NCBI GenBank assembly: GCA_029532625.1
Contig: JARFXM010000007.1
Coordinates: 1,426,001 to 1,490,000, forward strand
Direction: 5' to 3'
DNA: 64,000 bases
From: Lomentospora prolificans
Lineage: Eukaryota; Ascomycota; Sordariomycetes; Microascales; Microascaceae
The notes under the pieces were generated by a model. That model was not told the DNA's origin. It ran no database searches and worked only from the letters and a program-made list of their open reading frames with translations. Below are positions 22,198-33,100 of this stretch, piece after piece (position 1 is the stretch's first letter; each line of letters begins with the position of its first letter). A program made the position numbers and the translations under genes.

Positions 22198-22211
22198 CGG
22201 CCAAATTCCCG
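22198..22211. promoter_or_regulatory. CGG-N8-CCG site in the regulator/transporter promoter
   Basis: An inverted CGG half-site pair spaced by eight bases lies at 22198-22211, and an everted CCG-N2-CGG lies nearby at 22179-22186. Both sit between the divergent Zn2Cys6 regulator and MFS genes. Zinc-cluster dimers bind such pairs, so this is a candidate target of the adjacent regulator. Chance occurrence is possible in GC-rich DNA. Confidence 0.35.
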
Positions 22212-22524
22212 AACCGTGCCGCGGAATCTGCGATTTTACCTATGCGGGATGCACTTGCCTCGCAGCATTATCTCTCTCTCGCTCATGACCCTTTTCCCGT
22301 GTGGAGGAGTACATTGCGAGGCCATGTGCTTGAACCTTGTCTTTGGAGCACGGTGATGTCGTCAAGGGTTGCAGCAGCCATCTAACTCTTTCGACATATA
22401 AGCAACGGGGGAGGTCCAGTGAAACACCCATCATGAGTCTTGGTTGATCTTACCATTCCATCGATGTAGGCCATCGAACCCGGTCAATTATTTATAGCTT
22501 ATCTTTTCAAGTCAAAACTTCAAG

Positions 22525-24243
22525 ATGGAGGATCTAAAGTCTGAGAACCCCAAGATCGAGACCCTCGAGGATGGCGGGTCCGGATCCATCATGACCTACG
22601 AGGCCGGGACGGTTCAACTTCTTGACTCCAAGGACGTTGTTCTGATTCCGACTCCTAGTCAAGATCCCAAGGGTGAGTGAGCAGACAGTATTCTTGGAGA
22701 GAATCCATGCATTTGCAGGCATAGCTAAACACTCCGACCACAAGACCCCCTCAACCTCCCTCGCTGGCGCAAGAATCTCATCGTCCTCATTGTCGGTCTC
22801 TACTCCGCAATCGCCGTCCTCGCAACTTCAGGAATGGGCGCCATTGTCACCCAAGTAACGGCTATGTATCCCACTGAGGATCCAGCTCGCGTCACTGACC
22901 TTCTCACTTACCCGACCCTCTTCATGGGAATCGGCAACCTCTTTGCGATGCCCTTATGCGTCGCAGTTGGCCGCCGTCCCGTCTTCCTCGTGTCGCTCAC
23001 CGTCATGGTCGCCGCCGGTATCTGGTGTGCTTGCTCCAAGAGCTTGAGCTCCCATATCGCCGCCCGCGATATCCTTTCCATGGCTGCCGGTCAAAGCGAG
23101 GCTTTGGTCGCCTACATGGTGCAGGAGGTCCACTTCCTTCACCAGCGAGGTACGGCTGCCACTTGGAATGCGTCTATCCAAGGCTTTGGCACGGGTGCCA
23201 TGTTTGTCGCTACTACCTATCTTGTTTCGGCTTGGGGAGTTCGCTGGTGGTATGGTGTCATCACCATCATCAACGGTGTCCTTCTCATCGCTGCCTTTTT
23301 CTTGGTTCCCGAGACCATGTACGATAGGAAACTGGATGACTTTGGTAAGTCTTCTACTCATAGCAAAATGCTGGTATATGACTTTTGTTCTAATACCCAA
23401 GGATCAGGTGAAGCCAACACTACTCCCGACGGCGAAAAGGTGGCCCACGTTGTTACCCGCGCCAACCATACCCTGGACGTCTCTCGCTACGGTCCCCGCA
23501 CCTGGAAGGATGACCTCAGGATCTTCCATTTCCAGCCCCGCTGGAAAGAGACCCTGATCTTTTACAAGATCACTGGCCAGTCGTTTTGCGTGCCCTCTGT
23601 CGTTTGGCTCCTCATCCTCAACGGCGCCTTCCTCGGCGTCTACGTCTTCCACTCCTCTACTTTTGCTCCTCTCTTGCTTGGCCCGCCTTACCTCTTCAAG
23701 TTCGAATTCTTGGGCTTCGTCCAGTTGGCGCTCATTATCGCCAATCTGATTGCGCTGCCCGTTCTCGGCTACGGTTCGGATTGGGTCATCAAGTTCATGA
23801 GCAGGAGGAACAAGGGCGTTTACAAGCCAGAGTACCGCCTCATTGGCATCATCCTCCCCGCCATCGTCTCCGTAATCGCCTGTCCCATCTACGGCCAGAC
23901 CGCCTCTCATCCCGACAAGTGGTCCTGGGCCGGCATCGCCATCCCCTACGCCGCTGGCCTCTTTTCCTTCCTCGGCGCCAACACTGTCGCCATCACCTAC
24001 GTTGTCGATAGCTGGCCCAAGGAAGCCGGCCCCTTGCTCCTCATCGTTGCTGCTGGTCGTGGCTTCATTAGCTTTGGCCTGAGCTACGCTACCGTTCCGT
24101 GGGTTTCCACTAAGGGTTACGACGGCGCTATGCGGGACCTTGCGATTGTCTGCGGCGTGTTTTCGTTGCTTGGGATTCCATGCTACATTTTTGGGAAGAA
24201 GATGAGGGTTTGGTCACAGAAGACTTTTTGGCCCGCTGAGTAG
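22525..24243 (+). CDS. Major facilitator superfamily transporter
   Basis: This gene encodes a multi-pass plasma-membrane transporter of 529 residues, or 548 if the second intron is kept. After a hydrophilic N-terminus of about 55 residues, the first helix is LIVLIVGLYSAIAVLATSG. The MFS loop 2-3 signature appears as GNLFAMPLCVAVGRRPVF (about residues 110-128), and the long central loop includes LVPETMYDRKLDDF. The second half has further helices ending in CGVFSLLGIPCYIFG. Exon 1 is 22525-22672. A 72-nt intron at 22673-22744 is required by frame, joining DPK to DPLNLPRW. A second probable intron at 23345-23401 (donor GTAAGT, 57 nt) is a multiple of three and stop-free. The sequence suggests an anion/drug-type family, but the substrate is not predictable. 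The gene is divergent from the Zn2Cys6 regulator. Confidence 0.92.
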
Positions 24244-24652
24244 GCGTTTCGGATTGTTGGGTATTCTCTTGGGAATCACATCTTGGGGTTACGGAAAGGT
24301 TGATAATCGACCGCTTGTTAGCTTCAATTAATTTGGCCTATTTCTATGGTTTCAACTTTGGCAAAATTGCATCGTGACTCGAACGAGGGGAGTTAACTGG
24401 ATCTCGGCGATTTGGCCACATCGCAATCGGAGACAACATTCATCAAGTTGTTTTAAGCGTAACGCGGTTTGCCTCATTGGTTTTTCTTGGCAATTGTTAT
24501 TGCAAACAGTAAATGCAGCCCCCTGGTAGAGGATTTACGGATGGCAACCGTCTTCGGCTCGGACAGGGTTCGGCCCCATTTCCTACTCCCCATCACCTGT
24601 CTCCGATTTTGAAACATCGCTGCAAGCCGTGGAACACGACGTCGAGAATAGC

Positions 24653-24694
<42 letters not shown>

Positions 24695-25099
24695 GCATTG
24701 GACGATGTGGACTAAAGCTGGATCCAGGATCATCGGGCTCTCTCCCGCGTAGCAGTCTTTCACTGGAGACGAAGCAAGGCAGGTTTGATGGCGGCCACTT
24801 GGGTATAAAGTTATGATTCACCTTTGGCTATCCCTAAAAGGTAAAACACTTAAGAAAATTCCTACAAAATAAAAGTGAAGAAGTGAAGAGAAGAGGAAGA
24901 ATGACCAAGAAAGAATGTGCCTAGATGGATCCAGTGATGGACCAGTCCACCAAACCATCATCCATCTATATACATTTTATGCTTTTAGTGTGACATTTCA
25001 ACGTCCCAAAATCCATCGTAGGGAAACTCAAAACGAAGGGAATGAATCCTTCATCGTGCTCAGAAAATGTCTGTCTCATGTTGGGCCCCGCCCCATCTT
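24244..25099. other. Convergent intergenic region with 38-base T run
   Basis: This stretch of about 860 bases lies between the 3' ends of the MFS gene and the multidomain oxidoreductase gene. It contains an uninterrupted T run at 24656-24693 and otherwise no gene. Both transcripts should terminate here. Confidence 0.6.
24656..24693. repeat. Poly(T) run of 38 bases
   Basis: This is the longest homopolymer in the window, between two converging genes. It may be hypervariable or misassembled. No flanking duplication that would mark a retroposed poly(A) tail was recognised. Confidence 0.9.
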
Positions 25100-28000
25100 T
25101 TAGAATGTAGGGTTTATCCTTGTCTCCGTCGGCGACTGGTTCGCCACGAGCTTAAACGTCCTCAACGAACCTGTAGAAGAAAGCGCGCGGCTTCTCCTCG
25201 CCGCTTGGTACGAACTCACGCTGGGGTTGCGGCTATGTCCATGCATTTGGTCCATGCCTCCCATCCCGGGGGACAGTGACGGGCTGGCGGCACCCCTCGA
25301 CCTCAGGTTGAGTTTGTTCACCATAGCCTGGATGGCCGAGCCCGAGTCCAAGGGAGGCGTGGTTGCCGGTGATGGCGGCATCATGCGGCCATAAGGATTG
25401 GCGCTGTGAAGGCTGCCATTGTCAGAGCTGCCCGTGTTCCTGCGGTGAAGGGGTATTCGTTGGCCGGCCATCTCCTCGAGCACGCTAGGCATGTGCCCTG
25501 GCATACCCGACGACAGCGGACCGGACCTCGATGGCGAGCGACTCGACCCGCGACTAGATGGAGGGGTCGCCACGCCCGGAATCCGCGGATTGACTTGATT
25601 CTGAGCCTCCATCTTGGCCGCCAGCTGGTTAAAGTTGAGCGGCATAGGCGGCATCTTGCTCAGCCTCCTCATCGCTTTCATGTTCTTGTCAATGAACTGG
25701 CTCATGCGATTCAGCGCCACAGAATTCTCGTGAGACTCCATCGCCGAAGCTCCGTGTGCCGGTTTCTGCGTGCGGATCGTATGCCGCTCGTTCAGCGGCA
25801 TGTGGCCCTTAGAAGGCATCTGCCTCGGCGCATCCTTGATGGTTTGCTGAATCTGGAACAGCACGTTGTCAAACTCGACCATCTTTTCGGCGGGCTTGTA
25901 CGAGGGCTTGGCGCCCATGACGGGGCTGTCGGTGAGCATAAAGAAGGAGCCATCGCGAATGCGGCGGCGCACAAGGTTCCACCGGGTACGGGCGGGGTTG
26001 CGCTCGAGCTCCGGCTTGTAGATGGAGTGCTGCGCGAGCTTAGAATAGTACACCTCAAGGCGCTTAGCCATGCGCTCGAGGATCTGCATGAGGAACGAGC
26101 AGATGGCGATGGTGCGCTGCTGGTCAGAGGACACCTCAAGGTTCATAATGGAGTCGAAGGCATCCATTCCGTAGCAGGCTTCCTCGCGGATGTCCTCGAG
26201 GAGTTCCATGTCGAGCTGCACGGACTTGCTGGCGTAGTCAATGATACCGCGCTCCTGGAAGCGGGCGGACTCGCTGTCGCAGATGAACTGACCGACGAGC
26301 GCAATCTCCTTGGAGGTGGCTACAGCGTCGGGCGAGGTCTTGGCGCGGGCAATGGCGCCAAGGATGTCGGGGAGCTTGGCATCAGCGCCGCCGGAGGAGT
26401 TGGCAACGGTGAAGGAGAGCTTGAGGACGAGTTCCTGGAACTTTGGGCCGAAGAGGGCAGAGAAACCGCCCTGAAGGAGACGCGACTGGTACTGGTAGAA
26501 GATGCGAACACCGAGCATGTTGATCATGGTGCCCTGGTACCAGAGCTTGTCGGACCCCATGAGGTCGTCCATCTCGAACTGCTGCGCCACGAGCGTCTCA
26601 ACGCTAGTACGAAGGTAGTCGGACCACATGTCGTAGAGGCCACTGAGCTCCTCGCAGCCGTGGTAATCCGGCTTGGGCGTAAGGTGGCCGACAAAGTACT
26701 TGGTGAGCAAGCTAGCCACCTCGGGATTGTTGGTGTGGGCGAGGGCATCAAACGACTTGGAGCAGTCAACACCGGCGTTAGACTTGATGATGAGAGTGCC
26801 GCCGGGATGCATGGGGCAAAAGTCGGTAACATCATAGACGCTGCCGTGGACGCCGACCCAGATGCGAGTTCCGGGCCTGTGGCCGGTATGCACGGCAAGC
26901 TGCGAGAGAGGAATGGTGGCGAGGTTGCAGGGAAGGGGCTTGGGAGTCATGAACACGTCCAACATGATGCGGCGCTCAGCGAAGGCAGAGTTGATGATGA
27001 AATCGGTTGTATCCATAGTAGCGGTGCGATGGTTGTAGATAGCCTTGCGGATACCAGACATGACGGAATCAAAAACAGCAACGGAACCGCAGATGTAAAG
27101 GTAACCACCAAGACCTCCCTGCTTCTTGGACATGACAAGATCACAAACAGTGGCGCCCTGCTCGGCAATGAGCGCATCGATGTAGCGAGGCTCCATCCTC
27201 TTCTCGACAAGGTCGCGCTGAACCGGATCGTAGGCCAGACCGCGGCTATCACGGGAGAAGGCTAGGTGCACTTCCATGTAACCACCAGAGACATATTGGC
27301 GAAGCTCGTCCTCGTAGCAGAACTTCTCACGGTTCTGGACACCGAGGTAGAGAATGTTGCGGCCAACGGTGTGGCCGATGCGAGCCTGCCAGAAGGATCG
27401 GAAGGGTGCGATACCACTGCCACCGGCGAAGAAAGCGCAAGGCGCAGCACCATCTAGAGGAAGCTGAAAGGTGAGAGGGCGCGAGACGCCGACGAGGACC
27501 TCCTCATCACCGCTTAGAACGTTCTCGGGAGAGTCGATGGGAGGGTTGAGGAAGCCACTGCCAACACCGGAGCGCTTTATCTCATGACCATGGGAGAAGG
27601 TTGAGCAAAGATTGTACTCGGCACGGGAAATGGTCAGGTCGACGCTGGAGGGGAGGAGTTCCTCGGGGTAGTTGGAAATGGAGTATGTTCGAGGAACCTC
27701 GATCTGGATGAGATCGCTCAGCCAGAAAAGGTCACTGGTGAGGTCGAAGGCGCGATCCCAGATGCTGGGCGGAGTATCCTGCACAGCAGACTGAAGAAGA
27801 TCGCCAAGAGTACCACGGACGGGCCATTCGGTGGTGGCAAGGACCTGGAGAACAGTGTTGGAGGAGGCGCGAAGCATTGCGTGAACCTTGAGGACGAGCT
27901 CCTTGGTCAAAGGGGCGAGATGGCCGCGACGAAGGACGTCCTTCACGGTAAGCTGGCGGATGACCCCGGTCCTCTTGCCGTTGAGGTTGATGCCGTGGTT

Positions 28001-30110
28001 GACGCTATCGAGGTGCTCGGCGAAACGGGTCCACTTTCGATCTAGAGAAACGCGCGAGTCAAGCATGTTTTCCAGGCCAAGAGCGGCAGCGACCTTGGCA
28101 CATTCTTCCCAGGAATTTAGAGGCATGACTGCCAGCCTGTCTCCAGGCTGGAAGGTAACGCCAGTGTTGTGGAGGTCGAGAGTAACCTGAGCAAGAGAGC
28201 GCTGAGGATCAGAGTCGACAAATTGGCGGTTGAGGATCCTGGATTTGTATCGGCACTCTTCAAAGGTGCCTCGCATCTCATTAGGATCAACTAGGTTTGT
28301 ACCACGGAAAGGCTCGAGTCTTTCCTTCATGGCATCAGAGAACTGTCGGTGGACCTCCTCCCAAGGCCGCCCGTCCTGCTCAGCGGCACCCGAATTTCCG
28401 TTAGTTTCGGTACGGCCAGTCTTAGATGCTACCTCTAAGATACCAAACACCTTGTATCGGTGAGTACCCATGAACCCTCGCTCACCAGTGTATGCCTCAA
28501 TGATTCCATCAAGGACACCCATGAGACGTGGATCGCCTGACTCGACAACGAACTCGGGAATACGGTAGTGGTACTCTATGGCGGCAATAAAGGCCCTGAG
28601 GTTGGAAGGCAACCATGCGCGGAGATGAAGGCCTTCGTTGCCGAGGAAAGAATCGTACTTCTTGCGACCAAGGAAGGCGTCCATGAGGAGGTAGGGGGAG
28701 AACTGGAGACCAGAGGCCGCAGGGCACCGCTTGGAGAGGGGAGCGGAGAATTTTCCCCAGCGCACCCACTCCATGGCGGAGACGAAGTTGTCGCCAGAGT
28801 TGGGGTTCGTCGAGATGGAATGAAAGGCGTTGGGCATGCGCTCGAGAATCTCCTTGAGACGGACCATCTCACGAAGGAGAGCTTCGACGTTTCGGGTCAT
28901 GACGGCCTCTTGACAGGCGGCTATGGCATCCGGGCCGTGTTGAAACGAGGCTGCGGATGATGTTAGTGAAGGGCGCGATAATACCAAGGGACATTTCGTT
29001 ACCATCTGTATCGGCACAGCCCTTGAGGAAAGCGATCTCAGTTCGCTCGCCAAACATGGGCCATCGGAGATCAGTGTTGTCAAATCGGCCCACGTAGGGA
29101 ACGGTTGAGGTTGGATCCCTGACTCGGAGGTTGTAGGTGGCCTGATCGTAGAAGGTGAGGTGAGGAATGGCGCGGCCCATTCTGCGAGAGACTTGCCAGT
29201 AAGGCAGGCCAATGACCCTAGGGATACCGGTGAGCTCGGGGCCGAGGTCGTCAGCCATCTCGACCTGAGGGCGGGTCGAGACTTTATTGATGCTGACGCC
29301 ATCGTATCCGTCGTTCCTTTCTTCATATCGGTAGATAGAGCATAACATGCCAAGAGAGACTATGGCGGCCCAAAGAGCCTTGTCGGGAATGACATCCTCA
29401 GTTCCCTCAACCATTGGCAATGCCGCAATGGATTCCCTGACACGACCACGTCCGACACATCCAGGCATTCTCTCACAGAGGTCGGACCATACACGACCGG
29501 GTGAGTTGGCGAGGGCACCGGCGGCCTCGTTCGCATCGGGAGGGAAGAAACCGTACTCGGCGCTGAGATAACCATCCTTCCACCCAGTCCTATAACCAAT
29601 CTCTTCGGCTCTGATCATGACTTGGCGAGCGGGAGCGCCAAGAGCGACGGCAAGTAGGTCTCTGTCATCGGCTGTGAGAGTATCGACATTCTTTACCTGT
29701 TTAATGTAATCGGCTGAGGGAATTTCGTTATACAAGATTTCGTTAATGGCCTTTCGTTCCCTACCACGATGTTAGGTTTTCTCCATGGAGGTGGGGTGAG
29801 AGACCAGAATGTCTCCTTATTAGCCCATTCCATGAACCTACCTTGTTCGCAGGAACTCATCAACGTCTACACCTCTGGGTATCTGTAAGAATTGGTTAGT
29901 GTCAGGGTTCACCCACGGCTCATAATTATTGGACCCCCCCAAAAAAGCACTTACATCGAAAGCAGCGTGCAGGTCTCCAGCCTGGTGATAGCCGGAGAAA
30001 GAACAACCACGAGGACCGGTTCGGCTCCTTGAGGAAGCCCTCGAACCAGCGGGACACACACCGCCGGCGCCGGCAAACGACCCAGATACAGGACAGGACC
30101 TCTCAGACAT
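25100..30110 (-). CDS. Fusion of PrnB/MarE-like heme domain, FAD/NADPH reductase and cytochrome b5 (1601 aa)
   Basis: Exons are 30110-29955, 29882-29842, 29760-29003 and 28950-25100. The introns are 72, 81 and 52 nt and all phases agree. Residues 1 to about 520 carry GIPRVIGLPYWQVSRRMGRA, FLKGCADTD and GTHRYKVFGILE. I tentatively relate this to the PrnB/MarE (DUF1864) branch of the indoleamine/tryptophan dioxygenase superfamily, with His near 480 as possible heme ligand. About 540-945 is a CysJ/P450-reductase-like module without its FMN domain: VTFQPGDRLAVMP, FAD motif RTYSIS (about 738), NADPH motif GGSGIAPFRSFW (about 826) and YLYICGS. About 995-1065 is cytochrome b5, with HPGG and a second His in LAHTNN. 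The rest is helical and then Ser/Pro/Met-rich, without a domain I know. Electrons would flow NADPH to FAD to b5 to the heme domain. The reaction is unknown. The reductase and b5 calls are firm; the N-terminal call is from memory of the family. Confidence 0.85.
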
Positions 30111-33100
30111 TATGGAAAATTACACAAAATTGATTGACTTTGAGGTGTTTGAAATGTATGAATGGAAGGAACCTGCCCTCGAAGCGAAGAAGAAAGAACA
30201 ACGCTTAGAAAGAAGCAAGCCGCCTGGGCCACCGCACAACAAAAGGGCTCTCACAAAGAAAAGAAATTAATTGTGAGGTGAGAGAAGAGAAGCGTGGCCC
30301 TCGAGGCTACGGTGATGAGCTGGAAAGCAGAGACATTAAGAGACCAAAGATCTAGAAAGGAGGTGGCCCATCAGACGGGGACGACTTGGGTTGTCTCCAA
30401 CTATTAATATGACCCAGTGCTACCTTTGTACATGCGCTCGTCAACGTCTTCTCTGGGGCTCCAGAAGGGGAGGGAGTGAAAAGGGGACTGTCACCCCAGT
30501 TTGGCGTCGACCATTTTGGGAGCAACATAATAGTGTACTTGTCTGGACATGGTTAAGGCCTAGGCGAGTTTGTGATTGTTCCCTACTAGAGACAGTCACC
30601 GTAAGTTGAGGTGTCAGTCCGACATTCGATTTTAGGTTACGCGCTTGAGGGTCCGAAACACGGCGCTGTGGGGCGAGGGTGGTTAGACCCTGTCATGGTA
30701 GAGGTTAGGCCAAGTTGTGATGAAGAGCAAGGAGGTTCTCTTCCTTTGGGAAGGACAGAAATCGAGGTGAGTGGAGACAGTCGAGATCTTCCCCTTCATG
30801 GTACGATGCATGGGTTTGGGACGGGGAGATCTGGTTCAGCCTGGCCAGATGGGGATATTGTCCGCTCACAAGGCTTGGCCCTCCAGAGCGGGCACGGGTG
30901 TGAAGAAGCCAATCATGGACAGGCAGGCCCTTGTTCCTGTATCCCTGTTGTCACTTTGGAGGTTTTAGAGATTTGAGACGTCGCCAAGGCGCTAATTTTT
31001 GGGTAGCTGGCCAGGGATGCATGAACACTGGAACAGCGAAGCTTTGTTGTGCCATGCCCTCTAAAACTTGATGAGACGAGACGACAACTTTGACAGCCGT
31101 TGGCTTTCGTGGGAGGAGTTCTCGTTGGCTGCCTGGTGTGTCGAAGCGACCATCCAGCGAAACCGTCATGTGAAGATGAGGGGGATGGAGATGGAGCCCA
31201 TCGGCGGTTAGGATCTTGCGTCTTGTGGGATTCATCGTTGGAAGACATGTCTAACGGTCGGCCGCTCCATACGTCAGGTACACTATCGAATTGTTGTCAA
31301 CGCATAGATCGTAGCGCTGGCAATGCAACGAACAAGCACGGCCATACCAGCGGCTGCAAATGCGGAGCAGCTCCCTATGAAGCCCAGTCTCGTCTCCAAG
31401 GAGAAGGGTTTCCCAGGACGGCGCAGTACAAGCAACACCCGGCCGCAACGCCTGGATAGAGATTGAAGCTTGAACTCTCGCTGATGGAGTCCGTGTCCAT
31501 CCCGGACGCACTCAGTCATAGCTCGAGAATGAACGCCAGAGGCTCGATGGACTTTACGAATTTCCCATAATTACGAGTAAGATCTACGATCCTAACGAGC
31601 GAGCCAATAACCAGATGGTATGTTGGTGGGCTGGTGATGTGACAAGGGCTTTGGGGAAATACAAGTAAAAGTTTGTCGAAGCTGGAGCAGATGTCGTCTC
31701 AAGACAAGACGGAGTGGAGCATGGGAAGAAAGCCAAGTTGGAACAGGCTTTGGGGAAAGGAAAAGAAACTCTCGGCACTAGCGAGTACCTCCAGGATTGC
31801 GTTTGCAGCCATGTAGATTATTGGTTGACAGCACGCCTGGCTATCCCACATGTACTGACAGGTACTCTAATTGGTAAAAACAGGGGTAAGTCCGACGGAG
31901 GTAAGGGAGGCTCTTGGTACGTATCAATTACTACGAAGTACGACCTTCGCTGTCTTTCACCAAGAGGAGCAAAAAGCTTCGAAACAGTGCCTTAACGTCG
32001 GGGTACACCTTGCGTCGCGGGAGGGGGGGATTCATCTCCTGAATTTGTTTTTCTCTCTCCCAAAACAGATCATTCTCCTGTTCCCTCGAAGCTTTACTGA
32101 GCACAGCACCATTCTATGTTGCTGTCTATGTGGTCTCCGTGCAGAATCGGAGTGTCATGATGGCATTAACAGCAAGCAAGTTTCCCGTTACGTTTGATAT
32201 TTCAAGGACTTCCTTCATCCCGCTGGCTTGTGCTGGCCTTCATTCCCCACTCCCACCGGCCCCTCCGCTAAACCGCCGTAGCTTTCGAGCCACTCATGTT
32301 TTGTCCCCTCCACAATGCCGGGGTCTCGACGGGTGCGACCCTCCAATATCTGCTTGCCAGCGGGACAGTCCCTCCTGCCCGCCCTCCCACCGGCTGTTCA
32401 GAGATCACCATGCTGCGAAGATCGCTGGCTAACCCGACCCAACAACTTCGCTGCGCGCTGTAATAGCCGCCAGTCAATATTACCGTGATCGGGGGTTTAC
32501 TTGTGGATACTGTGGCTCCATATCAGAGGAAGATCAAGCGCTCACAAGACAGATCACCACGTTCTGGAATATATATTTTCGGCAGATAAATCATCTCCAA
32601 ATGGACTACCTCTGTTACGTTCTCTTAGTGTAGCCGCTAGGTTCATCCTTTGATTACCAGCGGCCTTTTGCTTGATTTCCATCATCCGACTTTCCAGAGA
32701 AAAGCTCGTCGTACCTCACCGTCCCTTGATGTTGACCCCTTTCTCATCATTCGACTCCTTTCTTGGATTTGATGCCTGGGTTTAAGCATGCACAGGCATA
32801 GGCAGTTATGTCACATTGCACGACCGAAAGATCTGACCTTGTCAATAGCATCAAGTATCAATGTCGAACCCGGCCCAAACCCTGGACGCGAACTGACTTG
32901 ACTCTTCCCCGGTTCGTAAAAGGGGGGGAAGGGGTGGCGCACAGAAGCAATGGAAAGTTCGCAGCAACTTTGGATTGGCGGGGCCCTTTTCTTTTTTTCT
33001 CTTGGTTGTCGGGAGAGTTATTACGGTTGTTTTACGGTTAAGGACCAGCAAGTGTAGCGTATCGCCACCCCAAACCAATACCAACAAGGGCTCTGGCCAA

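Noticed and set aside
25406..27265. 619-codon open frame on the plus strand
   Set aside because: It lies antisense to the well-supported oxidoreductase exon, has no domain and is a shadow of its codon bias.
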